Position numbers and translations under genes: made by a program. Below, one piece after another: positions 1 to 7,166 of a stretch of DNA of 20,663 nucleotides. Under the pieces are notes generated by a model. The model saw only the letters and a list, made by a program, of their open reading frames with translations. It was not told where the DNA came from and searched no databases. This DNA comes from Paludibacteraceae bacterium. GTDB lineage: Bacteria; Bacteroidota; Bacteroidia; Bacteroidales; Paludibacteraceae. The DNA lies in the NCBI GenBank assembly GCA_947445425.1, contig CANFFA010000004.1:1-20663 (forward strand). The letters are read 5' to 3'. Within the stretch, counting starts at the first letter, position 1. Each line of letters begins with the position of its first letter.

Positions 1-2241
1 TCAACTTCCACACTTAAAAATCCAACCCACACCTTCAATGGCGTAGGGAATTATACTGTTAAATTGGAAGTGACCGACAACAATGGCTGCACAAATGAAA
101 AATCTATCACGAATTCAGTAATTGTACCAGCAGTAATCGCAGGCTTTTCGACCACTCGCGACAGCTATTGTATCGACAACGTCAGCCCTATAAGCTTCAC
201 CAACACAGCCATTGGAACCATCACATCTTATGATTGGGACATGGATGGTGATGGTAATTTTGAAATAATCAAAGGTGCAGCTTCCCAAACAAGAATTTTT
301 CCAACAAAAGGAATCTACACCATCCAACAAAGGGTAACTAGTGATTTAGGGTGTCAAAATACTTTCTCAAAAAACATCACAATCGTGGATGGAACTGCTG
401 GCATTGTTCTGGCCGACAAAAATTTAGGATGTGCACCTGCACAGGCAATTTTGCAAGCCTCGGATTCTGCTTCTATAGTCAGTAGCTATTTATGGGACTT
501 TGGCGATAGTAAAACATCTACTTTTCGCAATCCAACCCATGACTACCTAAAGCCAGGAAAATATACCATTACACTTACTGAAGTTCTCACAGGAGGTTGT
601 TCCAAAAGCACTAGTATTTCTGTAGAAGTTGGCGGGGCAGTTGGTACTTTTAGTTATACCACTGTTCCAAGTTGCACCCCCTATACCGTAACCCTAAATG
701 CCGAAAATCTTTTTGGCGTAGGTACACTTGTTTGGGATTTTGGAGATGGAAGTACAACAACAGAAAAACTTGGTAAAGGAATAAGTTCAAAATCTATTAC
801 GCACACCTATAACTCTTCTGGAAGTAAACTACCTATCTTAATACTAAAAGACTCAACTTGTGGCAACTCAGTATCATTGTTTGATTTAACAAAACGCATC
901 AACACGAATGAACCACCCATTGCCAATTTTACCGCCGCCAGTACTGCTGGTCAAACTTGCGAAAAATTCAATCTGCAATTTACTGATGCCTCAACTATTA
1001 TAGATACGCGCTATCCAATTATGAGCTGGGATTGGGATTTTGGAGACGGATCACAACACTCCGCCCTGCAAAATCCAATGCATCGTTATGATCTACCTGG
1101 TACCTATTCAGTTAAACTTACCATCAGTAACAACTTCATTGCTGGGGGCTGTAATTCAACAAAATCAAGCAATATTATTGTCAATCCATTGCCAGTGGTA
1201 AGTATCACCAATGATTTACAGGAAATTTACACCAACACCAGCAGCAGCGCCATGACCCTTTCAAGCACTCTCTCAGGAAGTACTTTTGCTTGGACGCGAA
1301 CTTTACCTGCCGGAATTGTGAGTGATCAAGCCATCAGTGCAAGCGGTATTGCCAATGGTGGGAATATTCCTGGAGAGCTCTTTACCAACAATACTATTTC
1401 TCCCATAACCGTAAATTACAAGATTGTACCTACTGGCCCCGCTCCTACTTTCTGCGTAGGTGATTCCTTAATAGCATCACTCATAGTAGATCCAATTCCT
1501 TCAGTGAGCATTACTAAAACAGCTAGTAAACCAAGCATGAACAATGACGGAAGTTACAGTTGGAAATACACCATTAGTATCATTAATAATATCAACCAAA
1601 AACTAGATTCCATAAAGGTAATGGACAATTTAGATGATGTTTTCAAAACCTCCAATTGTGATTATAAAGTGACCAGCATCACAGCCTCTGGGAATTTGAC
1701 TGCCAATGGCTTGTTTAATGGCTCAAGCAATATTGCAACTTTGACAGAAGGTCTATCCTTGGGAGCACTACAGCGAGATTCAATAATCGTGGAAGTACGC
1801 GTTGATACACATGGGCAAAAAGACACTTTGACCGTCTTTAACCAAGCACAATTATCTTGCAAATCAACCATGAAAGGTTTCACAATTTTTTCGGATGCCA
1901 ATGCTCGTACCGTTCAATATGAAAAAACGCAAACCAATATCCCGAAGGTAGAACTGTTTATTCCAGATGCTTTTTCACCCAATCATGATGGTATTAATGA
2001 ACAATTTATTATTGTCCATGCTGAAACGATGCGGGTTAATTTAGAGGTTTTTAATCGTTGGGGAGTTTCAGTTTACAAAAGTGTAGATTATAAAAATGAT
2101 TGGGACGGTAAAGGTACTGGCGTATTAATGGGACAAGATTTGCCAACTGGCACCTACTATATCAATTACAAAATGACTAAAACATCAACGAATGAAGTCA
2201 TTAGCAGTGGGGTGAAATACATTACGCTGAAAAAAGAGTGA
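1..2241 (+). CDS. Large PKD-repeat surface adhesin with gliding-motility/T9SS type-B C-terminal domain (5' end outside window)
   Basis: The reading frame is open from base 1, and the first codons already encode the end of a PKD domain, so the gene begins upstream; 746 residues are visible. PKD-type beta-sandwich domains are marked by WDFGD-like motifs near visible residues 78 (degenerate, YDWDMDGDG), 165, 245 and 345, each followed by a YxxxG-Y/K-T/S-V-type strand. Residues about 395-500 look like another Ig/PKD-like module, and about 500-620 resemble a DUF11-type repeat (ITKTAS start). The last about 95 residues (from 650, IPDAFSPNHDGINE...FNRWGVSVY...WDGKG...PTGTYYI) are the CHU_C / gliding-motility-associated C-terminal domain, a known type-B export signal of the type IX secretion system. 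I infer a secreted cell-surface adhesin. The PorP/SprF homologue directly downstream matches the usual sprB-sprF arrangement. Ligand and full length are unknown. Confidence 0.9.
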   Translation, partial: STSTLKNPTHTFNGVGNYTVKLEVTDNNGCTNEKSITNSVIVPAVIAGFSTTRDSYCIDNVSPISFTNTAIGTITSYDWDMDGDGNFEIIKGAASQTRIFPTKGIYTIQQRVTSDLGCQNTFSKNITIVDGTAGIVLADKNLGCAPAQAILQASDSASIVSSYLWDFGDSKTSTFRNPTHDYLKPGKYTITLTEVLTGGCSKSTSISVEVGGAVGTFSYTTVPSCTPYTVTLNAENLFGVGTLVWDFGDGSTTTEKLGKGISSKSITHTYNSSGSKLPILILKDSTCGNSVSLFDLTKRINTNEPPIANFTAASTAGQTCEKFNLQFTDASTIIDTRYPIMSWDWDFGDGSQHSALQNPMHRYDLPGTYSVKLTISNNFIAGGCNSTKSSNIIVNPLPVVSITNDLQEIYTNTSSSAMTLSSTLSGSTFAWTRTLPAGIVSDQAISASGIANGGNIPGELFTNNTISPITVNYKIVPTGPAPTFCVGDSLIASLIVDPIPSVSITKTASKPSMNNDGSYSWKYTISIINNINQKLDSIKVMDNLDDVFKTSNCDYKVTSITASGNLTANGLFNGSSNIATLTEGLSLGALQRDSIIVEVRVDTHGQKDTLTVFNQAQLSCKSTMKGFTIFSDANARTVQYEKTQTNIPKVELFIPDAFSPNHDGINEQFIIVHAETMRVNLEVFNRWGVSVYKSVDYKNDWDGKGTGVLMGQDLPTGTYYINYKMTKTSTNEVISSGVKYITLKKE

Positions 2242-2347
2242 TAAACGTTTAAGGTTTAGTGATTAATTATTAGTAGCTCTAACTTATGGTTAATCACTTA
2301 TCACTAAACATTAATAGCTAAACACTTATCACTAATTGTCGCTCATT
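2242..2347. repeat. AT-rich intergenic repeat, GTTTAGTGATTAA family, in inverted arrangement
   Basis: The gap between the adhesin and the PorP/SprF gene is filled with copies of a short degenerate motif. GTTTAGTGATTAA lies at 2254-2266, and its inverted counterpart is spread over 2290-2309 as TTAATCAC and CACTAAAC, followed by a further CACTTATCACTA copy. The same motif recurs at both sides of the sbcC/rluB terminator (10811-10855 and 10971-11003). No promoter box stands out here, which is consistent with cotranscription of the flanking genes. Confidence 0.6.
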
Positions 2348-3283
2348 ATGAAACAAATACTATCAATCATTCTGTCTGCTTGCTGCTTGGGCTTGCTGCT
2401 CATTTGCCAGCAGCTTCAGGCGCAGCAAGAGCCCATATATTCTCAATACATGTTCAATATGCTACAAATCAACCCTGCTTATGCTGGTAATAGGGCAACG
2501 AGCAATGTCACTGCTTTGTACCGCAAGCAATGGGTGTCGGTAGAAGGAGCACCCACTACCGCCACCATTTCGTGGGACAAACGAAAAACCGGAAGTAATA
2601 TTGGATATGGCGTACAACTTTATAATGACAGACTAGGGATAGAATCCAATACTGGGTTGCAGGCATTTTACTCCTACCGCATCCCTTTCAAAAGTTCATT
2701 TTTATCTTTTGGAGTAAATGGTGGAGTCGTAAATTACCGTGCTGACTTCTCACAACTCTCCACAACCATGACCAGCGATCCACTTTTTCAAGATGATATT
2801 AAATCATGGCTACCAACGGCCGGAGTCGGCGTTTTGTATGCTACTGAACATTGGTATGCAGGAATTTCTGCACCAGCATTATTAAAATCAAAAACTTCCT
2901 ATAACCTTCCATCAAAATCTACAGCCGGCATTTTCAACCAACATCTCTTCCTAACCACAGGTTATATTTATCAAGCATCAGAAGCTATTAAACTGAAACC
3001 GTCAATACTAATAAAGGCTGCCAATGGATCACCCATTCAATATGATTTAAACCTAAATGCATGGTTATTGGATGTAGTTGGCATAGGCGCAAGTTATCGT
3101 ACTGGCGACTCCTTTGTGGGAATGGTAGAACTTCAGATTTCACCCATTTTCCGACTGGGATATGCCTATGATTATACTACTTCCAACCTTAAAACCTTTA
3201 GCAACGGAACCCATGAGCTGATGCTTCGGTATGAGTTTGGTATTGAAAGTGAAAAAAAGTTACTTTCGCCAAGATATTATTAA
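2348..3283 (+). CDS. PorP/SprF family type IX secretion outer-membrane protein
   Basis: The 311-residue product has a clear Sec signal peptide (MKQILSIILSACCLGLLLIC, cleavage probably after the following LQAQ) and then the hallmark start of the PorP/SprF family, EPIYSQYMFNMLQINPAYAG. The rest alternates short polar and hydrophobic strands expected of an outer-membrane beta-barrel, and the length fits the family (about 300 residues). I chose ATG 2348, since it starts directly at the signal peptide; a TTG twelve bases upstream is less likely. In Flavobacterium, SprF is needed for secretion of the adhesin SprB, which also carries a type-B C-terminal domain. The gene order here supports the inference that this protein serves the upstream PKD adhesin. 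It could be one of several paralogues in the genome, so I give no gene symbol. Confidence 0.92.
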   Translation: MKQILSIILSACCLGLLLICQQLQAQQEPIYSQYMFNMLQINPAYAGNRATSNVTALYRKQWVSVEGAPTTATISWDKRKTGSNIGYGVQLYNDRLGIESNTGLQAFYSYRIPFKSSFLSFGVNGGVVNYRADFSQLSTTMTSDPLFQDDIKSWLPTAGVGVLYATEHWYAGISAPALLKSKTSYNLPSKSTAGIFNQHLFLTTGYIYQASEAIKLKPSILIKAANGSPIQYDLNLNAWLLDVVGIGASYRTGDSFVGMVELQISPIFRLGYAYDYTTSNLKTFSNGTHELMLRYEFGIESEKKLLSPRYY

Positions 3284-3322
3284 GAATTTACGAGTTAATG
3301 CTATCGTCTTTAATCTACTACT

Positions 3323-5188
3323 ATGAATTCTGTTCTACTAAAATACATTACACTACTCTTCTGTTTTTCAAGTCCATCGATGCATGCAATTGATAATGAG
3401 ACAGTTCAAAACAACAAGGCTCAAACTGCTATATTAACCAAAGCGGATATTGCATACCAAGGAATGAATTTTGCGTTGGCAGTTGAAGCTTATGAAGAAT
3501 ATCTTTCTGAAAAAAGTAATACACCTAAAGAGGTATTGGAGAAATTGGCAAATGCTTACTTCCAAATGAGAGCATCGGATCAAGCGCTTCGAGTGTACCA
3601 AATGGCCTATCCAAATGGAAATCAAGGAGTAAATAAGCTTTTACAAGTTCGTATTGGTGAATTGTATGCCCGCAAAGGTGAATATCAATTAGCCACTGAA
3701 TGGTTAAAAGGTCTACCGGTATACGAAGCAAAAGCAAATGCTTATAGTGAAAAAGAGATTATGAACACCATGAAAAAAGACTCACTACTTTGGAAAATAG
3801 GTTTTGTAAACCTCAATACAGCTTATAAAGAATTTTCACCATTTATTATGCGCAACAGTCTAATTTTCAGCAGCAATAAACCATTGGATAAAAAAACGAT
3901 CGCCTACGGATGGGATGGTAATAATTTTGCACAATTATGGGAAATCCCGCTATCAAAATGTCGTGATCTAACAATTAAAGAAATGAATGACACCACCTTA
4001 TTCAAAAAAGATCATCAGCAAAAAAAGGCTAAACAGCTGGCTGGTATTTATGAGTGTGGCGATTCCAAATCAGACAACAGTGTTCTTAAATTACTGATGG
4101 CCAAGCCCTATTTAAAACCCTATTCTAGTGCCAATGGTACGCTATTAAAAGGCCTAGACCGGTTTTCAAACACGAGCACTTTATCAATTGACAAATACAA
4201 TCATGTTTATTTTGCGGCCAACAACCCCACTCCACATAAGGATAGTATCAGTCGAATTGTCATCATGGAAGGCATCTACACGCCAGCTGGCATAAGAGAA
4301 GTCAATCAGTTGCCATTGGCAGATGCCAATCGATTTTCAGTCATGCACCCTGCCATCAATGAAAAGGGAACTTTTATGGTGTGTAGTAGTGATAAAGCTG
4401 GAGGTGCTGGAGCTTTTGACTTATATTATACGCAGCGCAAAGATATGACGCAAAACTGGGACACATTAAAAGCTTTTGGTGATAAAATTAACAGCATTGG
4501 AAATGAAATATTTCCAAACATTACCCCCAATGGTTTTTTGTATTTCAGTAATGATGTATTTCCTGGTTTGGGCGGATTGGATATTTTTAGAATTCCATTA
4601 AAAGATGCTATTGCCAACAGTGGTGAACTAGAACACATTAGTTATCCTATCAACAGTGCCGCAGACGATTTTGGATGGACACAAAAAGACAGTACAGGTT
4701 CGAAAGGATTTTTCACTTCTGACAGATTGAATAACAATGACAATATCTACAGTTTTAACTATGAGCAAATTAAGGAATCAAAAAAGATAAAAATTGGCTT
4801 TGTATGGGAATTGAGCAATGTACACTATGACTTTGACAAATCCGAATTAAGAACCGACGCCAAACCAATTCTCGACAGTTTGGTAAAAATGTCGAATGAA
4901 CATTTCATCACCATTGACAGTTTGGTATTGGTATTGAATAAAAACCCAATCACCATAGAAATTGGCTCACACACCGACTCCCGTGGATCGTATGAATACA
5001 ATATGAAACTGGCACAAAAAAGAGCTGAATCGGTGGTGGCATACCTGGTTGAACATGGCATTGACCCCAAAAGAATTACAGCTAAAAGCTATGGAAAAGC
5101 AAAGCTGCTTAAAAGAGAAGAACGTACAACAGATGATTATCAAGCCAATAGACGTTCCGAAGTCAAAGTCACAGGATATGAAAAGTAA
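3323..5188 (+). CDS. OmpA family protein with TPR-like and beta-propeller (PD40/WD40-like) regions
   Basis: The product has 621 residues. An N-terminal signal peptide is visible (residues 1 to about 22, ending SMHA), with no lipobox cysteine. Residues about 35-130 have TPR-like helical repeats (AYQGMNFALAVEAYEEYL, LANAYFQMRASDQALRVYQ). Residues about 165-480 carry repeated strands of the WD40-like/PD40 propeller type (NSLIFSSNKP, HVYFAANNP, FLYFSNDVFPGLGGLDIF). Residues about 499-621 are an OmpA peptidoglycan-binding domain with YDFDKSELR, SHTDSRG, RAESVVAYLVEHGI and the closing NRRSEV. This domain order resembles the T9SS accessory protein PorE and the OmpA proteins that commonly follow porP/sprF genes, so a role anchoring or stabilising the secretion/adhesin assembly is inferred. 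One oddity is an in-frame 14-residue tandem duplication inside the OmpA domain (residues 518-531 and 532-545). Confidence 0.9.
   Translation: MNSVLLKYITLLFCFSSPSMHAIDNETVQNNKAQTAILTKADIAYQGMNFALAVEAYEEYLSEKSNTPKEVLEKLANAYFQMRASDQALRVYQMAYPNGNQGVNKLLQVRIGELYARKGEYQLATEWLKGLPVYEAKANAYSEKEIMNTMKKDSLLWKIGFVNLNTAYKEFSPFIMRNSLIFSSNKPLDKKTIAYGWDGNNFAQLWEIPLSKCRDLTIKEMNDTTLFKKDHQQKKAKQLAGIYECGDSKSDNSVLKLLMAKPYLKPYSSANGTLLKGLDRFSNTSTLSIDKYNHVYFAANNPTPHKDSISRIVIMEGIYTPAGIREVNQLPLADANRFSVMHPAINEKGTFMVCSSDKAGGAGAFDLYYTQRKDMTQNWDTLKAFGDKINSIGNEIFPNITPNGFLYFSNDVFPGLGGLDIFRIPLKDAIANSGELEHISYPINSAADDFGWTQKDSTGSKGFFTSDRLNNNDNIYSFNYEQIKESKKIKIGFVWELSNVHYDFDKSELRTDAKPILDSLVKMSNEHFITIDSLVLVLNKNPITIEIGSHTDSRGSYEYNMKLAQKRAESVVAYLVEHGIDPKRITAKSYGKAKLLKREERTTDDYQANRRSEVKVTGYEK
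4874..4957 (+). repeat. In-frame 42-nt imperfect tandem duplication within the OmpA domain
   Basis: Units 4874-4915 and 4916-4957 both begin GACAGTTTGGTA and are 42 bases each, about 29 of 42 positions identical by eye. They encode DSLVKMSNEHFITI and DSLVLVLNKNPITI, 8 of 14 residues identical. The second unit joins directly to EIGSHTD as in ordinary OmpA domains, so the first unit looks like the extra copy. Confidence 0.7.
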
Positions 5189-5210
5189 TTCATAATTCAC
5201 AATTAAAAGA
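5186..5210. repeat. AT-rich intergenic repeat, AATTCATAATTCACAATTAA type
   Basis: Immediately at and after the OmpA stop codon lies an AATTCATAATTCACAATTAA stretch. Its reverse complement resembles the longer AATTATTAATTATTAATTATC run at 14841-14867, suggesting two members of one degenerate intergenic family. Function unknown; it could equally be low-complexity sequence. Confidence 0.4.
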
Positions 5211-5286
5211 TAAACAACAAGTTAGCAATGAATCAATTGTTTTGAATAACATTGGTATGAAATTGAATTTAAAATCAACATAAAAG

Positions 5287-5817
5287 ATGAGAATTATTAG
5301 CGGAAAGTTCAAAGGACGTCGCATCAGCGCCCCCAGCAATATAACAGCACGTCCTACTACGGATTTTGCAAAAGAGGGATTGTTTAATTTATTGAACAAC
5401 AGGATAGAATTGGAAGGAATAGAAGTACTGGATCTTTTTGCGGGAACGGGTAGTATCAGTATTGAATTTGTTTCGCGGGAGTGTAACAGTATCATAAGCA
5501 TTGAGCAAAACGATAGACATTGTGCCTTTATCAGAAAACTTTGTGATGAATTAAAAATCGACAATTTATCGCTAATTAAAACAGATGTATTCAAATTTAT
5601 CGCCAGTTGTCATTCTCAATTTGATATGATTTTTGCTGACCCACCCTATGAGCTGGATAAAATTGAAAATATTCCCGACCTTATTTTTTCCAAAAACCTA
5701 CTAAAACCTGACGGACTTTTCGTATTAGAACATTCCGCCAAAACCAAATTCCAACAACATCCTCACTTTGTTGATCATAGAAATTATGGCAATGTGAATT
5801 TCAGCTTCTTTCAATAA
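5287..5817 (+). CDS. rsmD: 16S rRNA (guanine(966)-N(2))-methyltransferase RsmD
   Basis: RsmD uses S-adenosylmethionine to methylate N2 of G966 in 16S rRNA of the assembled 30S particle. The 176-residue product begins with the family's typical MRIISGKFKGR followed by RPTTDFAKEGLFNLL. The SAM-binding motif I is VLDLFAGTGSISIEF, and the catalytic DPPY motif of N6/N2-type methyltransferases is at residues 118-121 (FADPPYEL). Its length is normal for the family, and the ATG sits exactly at the conserved N-terminus. It is monocistronic here, about 100 bases after the surface-protein cluster, and converges with the acyltransferase gene. An antisense frame covering much of this gene is a shadow. Confidence 0.95.
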   Translation: MRIISGKFKGRRISAPSNITARPTTDFAKEGLFNLLNNRIELEGIEVLDLFAGTGSISIEFVSRECNSIISIEQNDRHCAFIRKLCDELKIDNLSLIKTDVFKFIASCHSQFDMIFADPPYELDKIENIPDLIFSKNLLKPDGLFVLEHSAKTKFQQHPHFVDHRNYGNVNFSFFQ

Positions 5818-5841
5818 TTGTAAATTATCATTGAATGATAA

Positions 5842-5967
5842 AAAAGTAATTGTTGAACGCAAAGATGCAAAGGTGCTAAGTCGGAAAGAAAATTACACAC
5901 TGAAGATTTAACCTTTGCGTCTTCAAAACTTAGCGTTCGTCGCGTTCAAAATATTAAAATTACTTTT
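5842..5967. repeat. Long imperfect inverted repeat with CGCAAAG units between convergent genes
   Basis: The left arm 5855-5880 (GAACGCAAAGATGCAAAGG then TGCTAAG) is matched by an imperfect reverse complement at 5911-5947 (CCTTTGCG, CTTAGCG, GCGTTC). An outer pair AAAAGTAATT (5842-5851) and AATTACTTTT (5958-5967) extends the symmetry. The element fills most of the 160-base gap between rsmD and the convergent acyltransferase gene. It can fold into a long, interrupted hairpin on either strand. It may act as a bidirectional terminator or be a small non-coding repeat element; CGCAAAG-type intergenic repeats are familiar from Bacteroidota genomes, but I cannot count copies from one window. Confidence 0.7.
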
Positions 5968-5977
5968 CATAGGAATC

Positions 5978-7081
5978 TCAATTACGAATTATTTTAAGCC
6001 TTTTTCTACATGCATCATAAATCGGTTTTTCAATACAATAATAAAGCACGATAGAGATGATCCACAACAGCACAAAATTGCGATCGGGAAGTAAAAAATA
6101 GTGCCGTATTTTAAGACTAACGTAGCTGATGTGTATGAGATAAAAGATGAAAGATGCATTTCCCAACACCATCAATATGGGTGAAGCTAAGAATTTTTGC
6201 ATCCAGGTCCTTTCATAAATAAGACCTGCAATGATAAACAAAACAAAAATTGGTAGTAATAAAGCATGGAGTAAGTATCCAGCTATAGTATCACGACCTT
6301 GATGATAGATATCTACTTGAAAAAGTCCAATTAAATAGGCGCTTAGTATTATTCCGATAAAGCCAATCACAGTTTTATATGGAATGCTTTCTATCAAACT
6401 CGTTTTGTCATTTCTAAACAGTTCTGCCAAGAACATTCCAGCTGCAAACTCGGTACTTCGGCCGACAAAACTACCCATAAAAAGAAACTTCAGTGGGTAG
6501 AAAAAATGATTTGGATTCCCATTGACCTTGAACCAGATCTCACCGATCATCCAACTTGAGATGAATAAAAAGATTAAGATTGCAACAAGGTGCAACAAAT
6601 GCTTTCGAAGCAAAAGGTAAAGTATGGGTGCCAATAAATAAAAGCAGACTTCAACATTCAGCGACCAGGCTTGCGCCAAACCATCGAGATTTAGCTTGTC
6701 AGAAAAACCATGCACCAAGGAGAAAGTGAACCAAGGATTCCCTCGTCCGAAATCAGGATCTAGGTAATAAGCAGCAAGAATTAGCCAATAAAGGGGGAGA
6801 ATTCTAGCACAACGCAACAAGATATACCGAAAATAACTATTGCCAGTACGCAATGGTTCAGCACCATAAACATAAGCTATCAAAAAACCGCTCAATACAT
6901 ATAGCATAGCCACCCCAATGTGAAATTCATTGAACAATCGTAAAACTTCTGGGTGTAGATCAGCTCGCCAATACTTCCGATTGTGGTAGACAAATACCAT
7001 ACAGGCCGCCAAAAATCTGAAACCTGTCAATGCATTGAAACGAAGTTTAGGAGTATTATAAATTTTGCTTGTGGAACTCAT
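5978..7081 (-). CDS. Acyltransferase 3 (OafA/YrhL-type) integral membrane protein
   Basis: The 367-residue product is strongly hydrophobic, with about ten membrane segments. It has the acyltransferase-3 signature: near the N-terminus FNALTGFRFLAACMVFVYHN (with the conserved histidine), then FHIGVAMLYVLSGFLIAYVY, and YFRYILLRCARILPLYWL, the RxxR-P element typical of the family. Such proteins move acyl groups, often acetyl or succinyl, from the cytoplasm onto surface sugars, peptidoglycan or lipids. The substrate cannot be told from sequence, and no glycosyltransferase or O-antigen gene is adjacent, so a stand-alone role is inferred. The gene is divergent from sbcC with 85 bases between their starts, and convergent with rsmD. 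Confidence 0.88.
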   Translation of the reverse strand: MSSTSKIYNTPKLRFNALTGFRFLAACMVFVYHNRKYWRADLHPEVLRLFNEFHIGVAMLYVLSGFLIAYVYGAEPLRTGNSYFRYILLRCARILPLYWLILAAYYLDPDFGRGNPWFTFSLVHGFSDKLNLDGLAQAWSLNVEVCFYLLAPILYLLLRKHLLHLVAILIFLFISSWMIGEIWFKVNGNPNHFFYPLKFLFMGSFVGRSTEFAAGMFLAELFRNDKTSLIESIPYKTVIGFIGIILSAYLIGLFQVDIYHQGRDTIAGYLLHALLLPIFVLFIIAGLIYERTWMQKFLASPILMVLGNASFIFYLIHISYVSLKIRHYFLLPDRNFVLLWIISIVLYYCIEKPIYDACRKRLKIIRN

Positions 7082-7130
7082 GCAGAATGGAAGGCTAAAT
7101 AGATCTAAAACACAATTTCAAATTAAAGTA

Positions 7131-7138
7131 CAAAATTA
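7131..7138 (-). promoter_or_regulatory. Possible Bacteroidota -7 box for the acyltransferase gene
   Basis: On the minus strand TAATTTTG is an exact match to the TAnnTTTG -7 consensus, about 50 bases ahead of the acyltransferase start. The upstream TTTG (7152-7155) is only 13 bases away rather than about 19-21, so the -33 element is unconvincing. Confidence 0.3.
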
Positions 7139-7166
7139 CGCAAAAAAAATTCAAAGTCATTTATCA

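Noticed and set aside
5190..5594. Minus-strand 134-codon frame overlapping rsmD
   Set aside because: No recognisable domain, and it overlaps the clear rsmD gene.
7065..7166. N-terminal extension of SbcC by 34 residues
   Set aside because: The family begins at MKILKIEIQNINSL (7167), and the extension would overlap the start of the divergent acyltransferase gene.
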